Source of the DNA: Ostrinia nubilalis
Lineage: Eukaryota > Arthropoda > Insecta > Lepidoptera > Crambidae
Length of the DNA: 64,000 nucleotides
Direction of reading: 5' to 3'
NCBI RefSeq assembly: GCF_963855985.1
Contig: NC_087090.1
Location: forward strand, 10,848,501-10,912,500
The notes under the pieces were generated by a model. It did not search any database. It was given only the letters and a program-made list of their open reading frames with translations, and was not told the DNA's origin. Shown here one piece after another: positions 20,823 to 31,785 of this stretch (position 1 is its first letter; each line of letters opens with the position of its first letter). The translations under genes were made by a program, and so were the position numbers.

Positions 20823-21923
20823 TTTGTACTAATCAAATCTGCAACAAATTAAATCTGCGTAAGTCCGATCATTTCTATAAATTAATTAAATATAACGCTA
20901 TTGAGTGAGGACGACCAAAAACGCTTTATATTCAGGAAAGCGTTAGCATACACGTGAACTACGATCGAAAAATCTAGGTAAGGTAATATTGTCATGGCAG
21001 CGGAATAATTGTGAAATGTTATATTTAAAAGCTTGTGTTACGTGATAGTGCTTAGATTTGTATGAAAAAAATCACGATCATCCACTCGTTCCCGAAAAAA
21101 TGACTTCTATGTACAGTCAGATGCAAAAGTCGGTGGACACTTTTCACCTTTAACACAAAGGCTTACGAATGAACAGTGTTCATCCACTTTTACACTTGAC
21201 CGTACCTCCTCGACATTCATTTATTATCTCCGTGTTAAAATTTCATCAACATTATATAGTCAGTTCCAGAGATATTTTATAATATATAATTTACTTTAAA
21301 TAGATTACCCCACTACAAACATAACATAAACAAACAAACAAATGTTACCTCTTTAGTATAATAAGTAAAGATAGTTAAAATAAAATTGTACTTACCTAAT
21401 TAGTGAAATAATCCGTCATAAAGCAAATACCTACTTAAACACTATTTGTATTTCAACTTTTTGGATAAAACCTATGTCACTCTGTAGTCGGCGACAAAAA
21501 GAAAAAAACATGCACTTCGTAACTTAGCGTGGACCGCCAGATTACTGCGTCTGTTTGTTTTAAAATATGTAATTGCGATAACTGTTTTTAAGTGCGTGCA
21601 CCGATTGAATGAATAAGAATGAGCTGTGTTCCGCTCCATCAAAAATAACGCCAACTCTTTTGAACTAAAATGTTAAAAAGAGATAGATAATGTGTTTCTC
21701 TGTGGTCGGGGATTCCCAGTAAAATAAACTGTATGTATGTAGTGCTACGACCGAACGGATTGAGCACTGCGTTCCATTCTAGTGTTGCCAACACATCGTT
21801 TTTTTTTTTCGCTTACAGAGATGGGAATATAAAGGGGCGCCGCTTAACGGCGCCCCTCAAAGTCCGGCGCCCCTGGGCGGTCGCCCAACCGCGCCCTACC
21901 CTAACGCCGGTACTGAGTTGCGC

Positions 21924-22852
21924 TCAGCAGCCTTTCTTTTTTTGATGGCCTCTGTACAGTCACTGTCCCACCATGGTTGTGGGGGAAGCTTACGATTAGG
22001 TACTTTTAACGGAAAAGCTCTGTTCGCAGATTCAACTAATATATTGGTAAAGGACAAGGCACAAGTGGATTCATTTCCTGAAGAGACAATTGGGAGAGAC
22101 GATAGATAGTTCTCAACACCTTCTTTAAAAGTATTCCAAGCATTACTAGTTTTGTCTGGTAATCTGTGTTTAAGTAATGGAACATACTTAGATGTTATAG
22201 GACTATTAAATGGAAAAGTAATTAATATGGGGAAGTGGTCACTGCCATATGATGAAGGTAGAGTTTGCCAAGATAACAGAGAGGCTAGGCTAGGGGAACA
22301 TATTGACAAATCAACAGCACTTTGACTTTGGCCTGGACTGGTAAAACGGGTAGGAGATCCTGTATTTAATGTACATAAGTTATGAGTGTCAATTATATCT
22401 AATAACATTTCCCCATAGTTATTTGAAATAGAACTGCCCCATGCACGATGATGACAGTTAAAATCTCCTAAGATGATCAGAGGTTTAGGGAGAGTTGAGA
22501 TTAATTGATCAATTTCACTTAAGATAGAAGAAGAGGGGTGAGGTATGTACATAGACACTAAACAAAAATTATAAATATTTATTGCTATAATAGAAAATTC
22601 GTTACTATGATTAGGGATTGGAATTGGACTAAAAGAGACAGATTTGTTGATAAATATGGCTACTCCACCATATCCATCAATTCTGTCTTCCCTGATAGAA
22701 TTATAACCATTAACTTTAAATTTTTGATTGGGTTTAAGCCAAGTTTCTGCCAGAGCAAAAACAAAAGGCTCAATCTTATTAATCATATGAAAAAAGTCAC
22801 TCTTTTTGCTGATGATACTCCGGCAGTTCCATTGCATTGCCTTCGCAGCCAT
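21924..22852 (-). pseudogene. LINE B ORF2, 5' part: AP-type endonuclease
   Basis: About 310 codons from MAAKAMQWNCRSI: endonuclease motifs ALAETWL, LGDFNCHH, SAVDLSICSP and the intact GSDHFP box. After K-K-R-K-A-A-E-R-N it runs into the hAT terminus. Its start overlaps the ORF1 3' end by 56 bp in another frame, unlike the gapless TAAATG of LINE A, so ORF2 translation here would need a different reinitiation or frameshift mode. Confidence 0.87.
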
Positions 22853-24335
22853 TTTGCAGGAATCTAATTAGACTTTCAATTAAAGGGGCAACGTTGGACG
22901 GTGATTTGAGATTACACTGAGAAAAAACATTAATCAAAGTCATTATAAGGCTAGATAAATTTGTTGTTGAGTCTTCTTTAGGTTGGTTATTGATAGCACA
23001 TCCATCCCTTGGGGAAGGGAAAGAGTAGTCACGGATTAAATTATTATGGGCTACCTTATCATAGCCTTTTGAATGTGAAGGAGAGGGACGGGGTGGAAGG
23101 AAGACAGTCTTTTTGTAAGAACTTGAGGTTGACTTTGAGGAACCAGAATTAGTATTATAGTAAGGCATATTTTTAATAGGTGTACTTTGTTTTACAGGAC
23201 TAGAGGACAGAGCGTCTGCGTAGGACTTGGAGACTGGAGGGTGGAGCTTGGATGCCTCTGCATACGAGATGGAATTTTCAGCCATATAAGCCTTGATTTT
23301 CTTTTGGCGGACAAATTCTGGGCATGACTTACTAGTTGCATAGTGGAAACCAGAACAAAGACAGCAGGAGGCTTGGTCTTCATGGATGGAGCAAGAATCA
23401 CCAATGTGGGCTTGCCCACATTTAAAACAGCGGGGCTGGGACCTACATTGGGCCTTAGTATGACCAAATCGGCAACAATTAAAACATTGAATTGTAGGGA
23501 AAATGTACAATTCCACTGACAAAGCATTATAGCATACAAAAACTCGTTTAGGTAAAGATTGTCCGTCAAATGTTACTACGACTGATTGGGAGGGTTTCCA
23601 AGAAACTGTACCATTAATATAAGTCTTAAAATTCAATCTACGAACTTTTATTATTTTGCCACCACCTAATGGAACTGTCATGTTTTCTACGACTTCCTCA
23701 GGGGACCATTCTGCTGGAACTCCTCGAACTAGTCCCATCCTAGTAACGTTAAATGTGGGGATAAAAGCCTTATAATCATTGGAGTCCAGTTTAGGATGAC
23801 TCATAAATGAATTAGCTTGAGAGAAATCTGAAAATGAGACTGAACATTTGTTTCGTCCAATTCTCTTTACACTTCCATCAATAATGTTGTGAAAGTTATG
23901 TCTCTTTAGAAAGTTCCCAAAAGTCACCGGATGCAAATAAACGCTGTCACTGGGAGACGATTGATTGCGTTGGACATGGACAATGTATGGAGCCGTATCA
24001 GAGTCATTGTAGAATTTCCGTCCAATAGTGGCGGGAGCAGAGCCCGAATTTGGCAAATCCTGGTCAATTGGAGTGGGAGTAGGAGGATCTACTGAAGGAG
24101 TTTTATCATCAGCGTTACTCGTACGACCATCAACCTTTTTCTTTTCCTGTCCATGAAGTTTTCTTTTCTTGTGGCTACGTTTGAGAGCGGGGGGAGTAGT
24201 AAATGAATTTTCGGAATCTGTATCATTAGTTACCGTCACATAAAACCCTACTGAAGGAGAAGAGTGTCCAGGAGAGCTGATAGGCTCATCAAAAACAGGG
24301 GGAACTGATCCCCCTGGGTCAGGAGGATCGTTCAT
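22797..24335 (-). CDS. LINE B ORF1: gag-like protein with CCHC zinc knuckles
   Basis: 512 open residues. A long Pro/Ser/Thr-rich N-terminus is followed by a gag-like domain and three knuckles (CFNCCRFGHTKAQC, CFKCGQAHIGDSC, CCLCSGFHYATSKSC), then a Ser-rich tail. The role is expected to be RNA binding and RNP assembly. It is intact, although ORF2 is destroyed by the insertions. Starting at MNDPPDPGG leaves a 5' UTR of about 195 bp to the element edge. Confidence 0.88.
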   Translation of the reverse strand: MNDPPDPGGSVPPVFDEPISSPGHSSPSVGFYVTVTNDTDSENSFTTPPALKRSHKKRKLHGQEKKKVDGRTSNADDKTPSVDPPTPTPIDQDLPNSGSAPATIGRKFYNDSDTAPYIVHVQRNQSSPSDSVYLHPVTFGNFLKRHNFHNIIDGSVKRIGRNKCSVSFSDFSQANSFMSHPKLDSNDYKAFIPTFNVTRMGLVRGVPAEWSPEEVVENMTVPLGGGKIIKVRRLNFKTYINGTVSWKPSQSVVVTFDGQSLPKRVFVCYNALSVELYIFPTIQCFNCCRFGHTKAQCRSQPRCFKCGQAHIGDSCSIHEDQASCCLCSGFHYATSKSCPEFVRQKKIKAYMAENSISYAEASKLHPPVSKSYADALSSSPVKQSTPIKNMPYYNTNSGSSKSTSSSYKKTVFLPPRPSPSHSKGYDKVAHNNLIRDYSFPSPRDGCAINNQPKEDSTTNLSSLIMTLINVFSQCNLKSPSNVAPLIESLIRFLQNGCEGNAMELPEYHQQKE

Positions 24336-24756
24336 GGTGAGAGACGAAAATGAAAAAAAACTTACCGAATATCAGCTCAAATAACACTATCTACACAAAA
24401 TATACGTACACAATAATAAATATTTACACTACCACTACTTTCCTGATCACAATTACGCGAAAATTTATAAATAAAATCGGAAAGTTAAAAAAGACACCCG
24501 CCAAGTTTAACGTTTCCCGCGCTTTTTTTCACGTATCTTGTTTGTAGCACATTTTCCATCACACACACAACATTAACCATAAACAAACATAGACTTTTGA
24601 CACTTTATTAGACACTGACATGGAGAGATAAAAGAGATGAGGAGATAGAAAGTGTCACATGAGTAACAGAGTACGACAATGCTGTTTGTGCAAAAGAGAC
24701 AGACATACTGCCACGGCGATGAAAAGTCACTCGTGTGTGTCTAGCCTTATTTCTTA

Positions 24757-24901
24757 GGCACAAGTACACTATGTGACAAATTAATCAAGACGTACGTAGT
24801 GTAAACACAAACTTCGGTTAGTTTCGCCGTGTATCGCCCGTACTTCGGTGTGCGGGCTCGCACTTCGTCTCGGTCAATTTGCCACATAGTGTACTTGCAC
24901 C
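24757..24901. repeat. Small MITE, 145 bp
   Basis: GGCACAAGTACACTATGTG at the left is the inverse of CACATAGTGTACTTGCACC at the right, with one or two mismatches. A GC-richer centre (TATCGCCCGTACTTCGG...) lies between. Possible TTA flanks. Non-coding. Confidence 0.6.
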
Positions 24902-25481
24902 ATTATAGTTTATGCTTTCGTTTCTCTCTGCTACTAACCTCTATATTGTTTATTATCGCTTCTATTGTCTGTGATTCTGTTGCCGTGGGGGTGGGCTCCT
25001 TCGCATTTTGCAATAATTACACATATTTTTGTACCAAACGAACAAATTATTTTAGTGATAATAACACTTGTTCGACAACTGCTGTTATTTAATATAGTTG
25101 TTGGAAATTATAGAACATAAGGTAAGCAAGTAACCTAATTCTTTTGGTTATGACTCACGTTCACCCTAGCAGTTCGATTGTTGAAACGCACGCCATCTTG
25201 TTAATGTTAAAATAGAATGGTCTCAATCAGAAGTTCAGAACTAAATCGAAAATGGTTACAAATTGTAAACCGTCAATTCAAACAAGAAATTGATATTTAC
25301 ATGTTTATGTTCATATTTCAGATAAAGTATTTTCTGTATCCCAATTTCAACATTGCCTCTTCGAGATAATAATCTTTAATTTCTTTCTATAATACTCTTT
25401 CAAAATCGAAATATTTATGTGATTAATCGATGAGTACCTGACCTACATTTTAATGTTTATTGGTTTGTAATCAAATTCCAC

Positions 25482-25625
25482 GTCTGGCCTAGTGGTTTGA
25501 ATAGGCGTCGAGAACTACGTTAGCTGAGGTTGCGGGTTCGAATCCTAGGTAGGCAAGCCTATCAGTAAAACATTCATTGTTTGTATCCAGCACAAAACTA
25601 ACCCCTTTAGCTAGGTTTATTATTA
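25482..25625 (+). repeat. tRNA-derived SINE fragment
   Basis: TCTGGCCTAGTGGTTTGAA (A-box-like) and GGTTGCGGGTTCGAATCC (B box) are spaced as in a Pol III promoter, followed by an unrelated body. The lack of a cloverleaf acceptor stem and the AT-rich tail argue against a real tRNA gene. Confidence 0.55.
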
Positions 25626-25746
25626 GTAAAATTGAAACACCCTTGTAAAATATTACCTACTACTTAACCAGATACTGGTGCATCATAATGGCATCATGCA
25701 AACTGTCCTAACTTAACCATTCAGTTCTTGTCTCTTTAATTACAGA

Positions 25747-28700
25747 ATGGCAGAAGACTTGGATGTAGAGGCTATGTTAGAAGCCCCTTACAATAAATCG
25801 GTGAGTATTTTTTACATAAGTATCTTAGCTATTATGAATGTCATATCAATATTTCATAAATTTCAAAAGATAATTTAAATTTGTACAAAGTAATTATAAA
25901 AAATCTTACATACATTAACTGGTAGTAAATTTAGCCTATTTTTAACAAACTAAAATGGGCATAATTATTATTTATTTTCTAACAATTGAAATCATTATCT
26001 GAAATAAAATTTATGTCATCACTTTTTCATCATGTTAGTAATGTCAGTACAATAGTAATTGTTTTATTCTGTATGAAAAAATCATGTAAGAATGTATCAA
26101 AACATTCACTGTCAAATCACACTAAAATCTTTACACTAGTTTGAAATTCTTAGGCATTATTATATTTGATGAACATTTCATTAGGAAAGACTGCTCAAAG
26201 ATGTTATAAAATATTGATTTATTTATTGTAACTTACATACTTAGCACATCTTTTTATTTCATCTTTGAACAGTTCTTAGTAAGAATTCTAGAACAAAATT
26301 ACATTTGAGAATCATTTCTTGTATTTATAGAACTTTGTGGTAATAGTCCAGCATACTTCACCAACCTGAACAGACAGAGAGGTATCCACTACTATACTAC
26401 TTACCTATTTTTTTATTTTCTTTCAATGTTCAAAACTTTGTTGATGTATCTTTATCATGAGTTAAAAACATAGCTGAAATCTGATGAAAATATATTATAC
26501 CTAGTCCTATTTGAGAAACAAGACCATGCGCTGATGGGTCGTAAATCTTTTGCAGAAGTATCCGTGTGTGATGTTAGCGCTGTGTGCCTCCTTTGTCAGT
26601 GATTTAATGACTGGTAAGTGTAGAACAGGGCAACGCGACTGACATCGATGACTCAGACGATAGCTGTTAAAATATAACGGCCACCTTCAGTAGCATAAGA
26701 AAAGTAATTCCTGGACATTTGTGTTACTTCATCAGTGACATTCATCAAGTCAATGATGAAATATCGCAGATGATCATAAAATCTTTATTATGTAACTAAT
26801 GCAATGTTTATTTATTCACTCGGCGTGTGTTGCTGTTGGCGCTGCTTCTACCTTGTGCTTTGTGTGACAGGATAACACTTCCTCTTCAAAGCATCGATCG
26901 GACAAGTATTCTGATAAGCACAAAGAAAGGGACAGAGATGGAAGTCGAAGGTAATATTTTAATTTAAAAGTCATCTTTTAACTAAGTGTAGTTTTCATAT
27001 AATTATTTTAACCTTTCAATATCTTAACTTAATCTACATTGATGTTTTTTGTTCATTATGTACTCAGACGCAGCAGATCAAGAGAAAAAAGAAGATCACG
27101 TGACAGAGACTCACGTCGCTCAAGAGACAAGGATGACAAAAAGGATAGAGAACGCGAGAGGGACAGGGATCGTAGGGACCGGGATAGAGACCGTAGCCAT
27201 AAAGATAAGGAGAAGGAACGAGAAAAGGATAGGGATAAGCGGCGCAGCAAAGATAGAGATCGTAGTAAAGATAGAGAGCGTAGTCGTGACAGACACTCCC
27301 ATAAAAGAGAAAAAAGTAAAGAAAAAGATAAAGAATATCGCTCCACATCTAGAGGCCTTGAACCTAAATTAGAAGACCTGCCCCCAGAAGAGAGAGACTT
27401 GCGCACAGTTTTTTGCATGCAATTATCTCAACGAATTAGAGCTAAGGACTTAGAAGAATTTTTCTCTTCTGTTGGTAAAGTTAGAGATGTAAGGCTTATT
27501 ACATGTAATAAGACCAGAAGATTCAAAGGGATAGCTTATATTGAATTCAAAGATGCTGAATCCGTGCCTCTGGTAAGCTAGATTTACAATTATTTATAAT
27601 TTCATGTTATACATATCTAGTCAAATAGATTAATGTTTATTTTTTTAATTTCAGGCCCTGGGGTTGACAGGACAAAAGTTATTAGGTGTACCAATAATAG
27701 TGCAACACACACAAGCTGAGAAAAACAGAGTTGGGAACACACTGCCTAACTTAGCTCCAAAGACTAGTAATGGGCCAACCAGGCTTTATGTTGGCTCCTT
27801 GCACTTTAATATAACTGAAGATATGTTACGGGGTATTTTTGAACCATTTGGAAAGATAGATCACATACAACTTATGACAGATCCAGAAACAGGCAAAAGT
27901 AAAGGATATGGGTTTCTAACGGTGAGTTGCTGTTGTTTTTTTAAACTGCCTCATTTTGTATTGTGATTATTAAATTATATTTGTATTTTCTTTCAGTTTC
28001 ACCATGCACCTGATGCCAAGAAAGCTATGGAACAATTGAATGGTTTTGAGTTAGCAGGCCGTCCCATGAAAGTAGGCAATGTTACAGAGCGCACAGATGG
28101 TGGATCTAGTACCCGTTTTGATGCAGACGAACTGGATAGAGCTGGTGTTGATCTTGGGGCCACCGGGAGACTACAACTTATGTTCAAACTTGCTGAGGGT
28201 ACAGGACTTCAGGTATGTTATTTTGTTTACACCTAACCAATGGTTCTTTTGTCCCATATTTTATTAAGTGAGTGTATTATGAAGGTTTTGTAAATTATAT
28301 TTAACACCGTTTCCAGATACCGCCGGCTGCTGCATCGGTATTAATGGGCGCAGGCTCAGCACTGGTCAACCCTCAACCCCAAGTGGCTCCACCAATCGCA
28401 ACACAATGCTTCATGTTAAACAATATGTTTGATCCAGCAACGTAAGTATTTTTAAGTCATATTTTATGAGTTAGAGTTGTCTATGGTTAGCTTCATATAT
28501 GAGAAAGGTATTGGGGGTGTTTGGCGGAAAAAAGCGCTTGGAAACGCTTGTAAGCAACGGCATCGCTACAGCAGTTCGGCGAAGACACGTTTGCTAACTT
28601 AATTAATAGTAACGTGTTTCATTCATTTTTCAGCAGTGATAGCGATCGACATTTTGCTTACAAGAGCTTCCAAGTGCTTTTTTCCGCTCGCCTACGAATA

Positions 28701-29094
28701 CCAAGTTCATTACTTAAATAAGATTAAAATCAACTAAATAAAAACCGATTGTGCGAGAGTAGCCTATAATGAAAGTAAAACTAATGATGACTAATATTGT
28801 TTCAGTGAGACAAATCCAAGTTGGGACATTGAAATTCGGGATGACGTCATTAGCGAATGTAACAAGCATGGTGGCGTGCTGCATGTCTACGTAGATAAGG
28901 CGTCGCCCCAGGGCAACGTGTATTGCAAGTGCCCGACTATAGCCACCGCTGTAGCGTCAGTCAACACGCTCCACGGCCGGTGGTTCGCCGGGCGGGTGAT
29001 CACCGCCGCGTATGTACCGCTCGTCAATTACCATTCCCTATTCCCGGATGCAATGACCGCACTCACTCTGCTACTGCCAACTAGACAGCGATAG
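25747..29094 (+). CDS. Rbm39: RNA-binding protein 39 / CAPER splicing coactivator
   Basis: Seven coding exons join in phase: 25,747-25,800, 26,871-26,950, 27,068-27,572, 27,655-27,921, 27,997-28,212, 28,317-28,441 and 28,806-29,094, giving 511 residues (human RBM39 530). Order: acidic start MAEDLDVEAMLEAPYNKS, a long RS/RD/KD repeat region (exons 2-3), RRM1 (RTVFCMQLSQRI, FKGIAYIEF), RRM2 (RLYVGSLHFNI, SKGYGFLTF), and a C-terminal UHM-type RRM (HVYVDKASPQGNVYCKC, LHGRWFAGRVITAAYVP, NYHSLFPD). It is a nuclear U2AF65-related splicing factor and transcription coactivator; the UHM binds ULM peptides of SF3B1 and U2AF. An AATAAA at 29,109 follows the stop. Intron 1 has a candidate poison exon and intron 6 a MITE. 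Confidence 0.95.
26556..26613 (+). other. Candidate alternative (poison) exon in Rbm39 intron 1
   Basis: A 58-bp segment is bounded by CTTTTGCAG and ACTG|GTAAGTG. Read in the frame left by exon 1 it is open for 19 codons, but its length shifts the frame so that exon 2 (GATAAC...) reads G|GA TAA, an immediate stop. Inclusion would give a short NMD-prone transcript. Splice signals look better than chance, and poison-exon autoregulation is known for splicing factors of this class. It is unproven here. Confidence 0.4.
28511..28704. repeat. MITE in Rbm39 intron 6
   Basis: GCGGAAAAAAGCGCTTGG on the left is mirrored by CCAAGTGCTTTTTTCCGC on the right with one mismatch, enclosing paired TTGTAAGC and GCTTACAA blocks. 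A related copy lies in ANAPC5 intron 7 at 59,341-59,499. Non-coding. Confidence 0.65.
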
Positions 29095-29108
29095 GTTACA
29101 CGGGTCGC

Positions 29109-29114
29109 AATAAA
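29109..29114 (+). promoter_or_regulatory. Rbm39 polyadenylation signal
   Basis: AATAAA 15 bases after the Rbm39 stop codon. Convergent gene 3' ends meet in this 300-bp gap. Confidence 0.6.
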
Positions 29115-29396
29115 AAGCATTTAAGTACTGGAAAACATTTTATTTTAAGGGATTTGTGTGTATACTGTTTTTTTAGGTTATCTAGCAATAACTATTCTAG
29201 ATAATAAAACGTTGATAAAAATTCATTTGTTTTCCTTAGATACCTCTACAACACACACTCTTTACTCTTTGCCCAATTGTCTTTGAGTTGGACAAAACAA
29301 ATCCTTTACATACCCTCCATTCAGCCGTAATACGTAGGTATACAATCATATCAACAATAGCTATAGAAAACATGATGTTATCAATTAATATAATTT

Positions 29397-31002
29397 TTAA
29401 ACTGCTTTTATCCAATCTATTTCCAATGTGGCTGGTCCTTTTTGTTTCACTGGTTGATAAACTCCGCCATAAACTTGAAAACCAATACTAGACACTTGCG
29501 ATATGTCCAAAGTTTCATTTCCTACTCTTTTCCCTCTGTAGTAAGCTTTGAAATCCGAGAAAAGCAGTTCGCGCACAGCAAATTCATCTTTGGGTGCCTG
29601 TAAGCAAACAAGACGTTCAAATTAATAGACGATAATTGGATATTAACAGACGTGACTAGTTCTCGGGAATGTTCCGTTCACAGCAGGTAATACAGGTATT
29701 AAAGTCCATTTTTTACACAAATGGTCATAATGACAGCTATTAACAATATCGTAATAGGTAAGTTACAAAACTCGCAACTGGAATAGTTACATCCAATGTG
29801 CCAAAGTGCATTCTTTGAATAACTATTTAAAAAAAACAACTAATTACCTACCTGGAATATTTGTTCAAATGAGTAGTTTGGCTCATCATTTAATCCTCTG
29901 TGTCTCATAACAATTTTGAAGCCGTTATACTGTCCTTGACTTCTGCATTGTATCTGAAGCATCGTGTGACCCGTAAGATCATATCTCCGAAGAACCCGAA
30001 TTCCAGCAAATCCAGCTCCGTTCGGTTGAGGATTAAGTAAAGCGAAGAATATAGCTCTCCGGAATCCTATATTTTGGTGTATCACCAACACCGCCTTAGA
30101 CATCCCTACGTCTCGTACTGTATCTGACTGCTCTACCCACATGTCGACCCCATCTGTCTTCGTGAAGTCGTACAGATATTGCTCGGAGTTCATTGCTCCT
30201 GTTCCACTATAAATCAAAGAAAGATAATGTTAGAGATGCATGATGGAGTCCAAACGTACTCTATTCAGTAGATCTAGGGTCGCCGAGGAGATGCTCTTGT
30301 AGCACAATAATCATAAAATTATATATATTTTGTGAAATGAAAGTTGATTGAAACCACGGAAATAAACGTCTTCCATATAAACACAATATGCAAATTCAGT
30401 CTTTAAGCGGGCTTATGCCCGAAATTAATTAAGACTGAAATTATTTTCTTTCATACAAAATACGTATACAGGGTGTTAGGTAAATGGGTATATGAGCCGA
30501 CACTCGCCCATGTTAACATGGGCATATAAATGGTATGGTGAAGTCAGAAATTTGATATCATCATTTCAATTTTTTATATTTTCATACAAAATAAATTTTA
30601 TAAAATCGGATTTGTATGAAAATTAAAATTATTAAAATGAAGATTATCAATTTTCTGACTTCACCATACCATTTATATGCCCATGTTAACATGGGCTAGT
30701 GTCGGCTCATATACCCATTTACCTGTTTAAAAATACTCCTTTATTACGATGACAGTTACGTACTTAGCTACCTAGCTACACATAAATAAAATTCAAAGAT
30801 TAACAAATCAAATGTTTTTTTGACTTGACTTTAATATCGGTTTTCAAGTAGGAAATCTCAATTCAGAAACCGGCCCTTAGTCAATATAAAAGCCTCAGAT
30901 CATCTATGATCTGAGATAAAAGCAAAGCACTTACCTATTTTCGGGAACAAGATACAATATTAAAAAAACCACACAAACCGTAATTCTAATATAGTAAAAC
31001 AT
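29397..31002 (-). CDS. Secreted CIA30-domain protein
   Basis: Three exons (31,002-30,935, 30,206-29,852, 29,597-29,397) give 207 residues. The first exon is a hydrophobic signal peptide (MFYYIRITVCVVFLILYL) ending at the intron. The rest is a single galactose-binding-like jelly-roll domain of the CIA30 type, recognisable by FRRAIFFALLNP, the DLTGHTMLQIQCRSQG strand, and the C-terminal SSIGFQVYGGVYQPVKQKGP..LEIDWI. Mitochondrial NDUFAF1 shares the fold and assembles complex I. The signal peptide here instead predicts a secretory-pathway protein, so complex I assembly is unlikely to be its job. Its true role is unknown. It is tail-to-tail with Rbm39. A mariner-type MITE sits in intron 1. Confidence 0.8.
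30469..30723. repeat. Mariner-type MITE, right terminus lost (copy 1)
   Basis: After TA (30,467-30,468) it starts CAGGGTGTTAGGTAAATGGG, followed by about 100-bp arms that include GCCCATGTTAACATGGGC. The right arm stops after CCCATTTACC, lacking the last 10-12 bases seen in the complete copy at 49,434-49,700. It lies in intron 1 of the CIA30-domain gene. Confidence 0.75.
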
Positions 31003-31785
31003 TTTTAATAAGTGTAATAGGCTAAAAAATAACGCTTCCAATGTATAATTAATTTTGAATTAATATTACACTCGAGCACCACGACTAATATTGTAAACAC
31101 GATGAAAATAATGAACATTTGACACTGTTATCTATATTAATGATGTTAATGACGTCCTAGTATCTTGTTTTATAGTTAGACTACTTGAACCTAAAGTCTT
31201 ATCGTTGTAAAAATATTCGATAGTGGGTTAAATTATTACGCGGTATGTGGATACGTATACATGGCCTTATTTATTTTACGAGTAAATGACATCACAGTAC
31301 AGCGCTTCACACAACTTTCTTCAACAGGTGCAAGAGAAATGCAATGCAACACGGACACTAAACTAGCGCTACGTTTATTTCTGTGTAACGGTTTAATTGC
31401 AACTATTGATGCAATCTACCGTTAAGAAAACGTGAACAGAATAGAAATCGTGTACCTACTTAACTAGTCTGGATGGGTAGCTAGGGGTCATTGGACAAAA
31501 TTCTACGTGCTCACGGACCGGGCTTTAGTCAACTAGTATCTGCTTAACAAGTAGGTACTTACTTAGGCAAATTCTAGCTACCACCTCTGGGGGTTTTATT
31601 AGATAAATTGAGATACAGAGAAAGAAAGATCCAGAAACATTCATATAAACAGTCAGAGGCCGCCTACCTAACTTCTAAGCTCAGATTACTAAGTTATGAA
31701 CTAAGTAAGAGGAAAAATTAGATATTGGCATTAAATAGGCTCCGAAAATCATGCTTGCACTGCTTCATGTGAGGATCCGGGCATT

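Larger units (their letters stand above)
17921..21915 (-). mobile_element. 4.0-kb hAT transposon with near-complete transposase gene
   Basis: Imperfect inverted termini CAGTGCCGG and CCGGTACTG are flanked by the perfect 8-bp duplication AGTTGCGC (17,913-17,920 and 21,916-21,923). GGCGCCCC-rich subterminal blocks lie at both ends. It carries a ZMYM/TTF-type hAT transposase interrupted only by a 167-bp MITE. It cut LINE B ORF2 a few codons after the endonuclease region. Confidence 0.92.
7381..24530 (-). mobile_element. LINE B: full-length I-type non-LTR retrotransposon, multiply interrupted (outer element)
   Basis: A 13-bp duplication ACGTATCTTGTTT flanks the whole block (7,368-7,380 and 24,531-24,543), and a poly(A) tail (T-run 7,381-7,398 on the plus strand) abuts the left copy. 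Removing LINE A, element X and the hAT leaves about 5.56 kb. In order this comprises a 5' UTR (24,336-24,530), ORF1 (22,797-24,335), ORF2 in two pieces (22,852-21,924 and 15,594-12,844) and a 3' UTR ending at about 12,690. The domain order gag-CCHC, endonuclease, RT, RNase H fits the I group. It inserted about 105 bp upstream of the Cwc15 start codon. Confidence 0.88.
24544..25745 (+). promoter_or_regulatory. Rbm39 upstream region, 5' UTR and 5' UTR intron
   Basis: Before the LINE insertion this was the interval shared by the divergent Cwc15 and Rbm39 genes, about 1.3 kb between start codons. A donor-like AACATAAG|GTAAGC at 25,121 and an acceptor TTACAG at 25,740-25,745, one base before the Rbm39 ATG, suggest a non-coding first exon and a 5' UTR intron of about 620 bp. 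A MITE (24,757-24,901) and a SINE (about 25,482-25,625) lie inside. No TATA box can be assigned. Confidence 0.45.

Noticed and set aside
27056..27418. Minus-strand Ser/Leu-rich ORF
   Set aside because: Antisense shadow of the Arg/Asp/Lys repeats of the Rbm39 RS domain.
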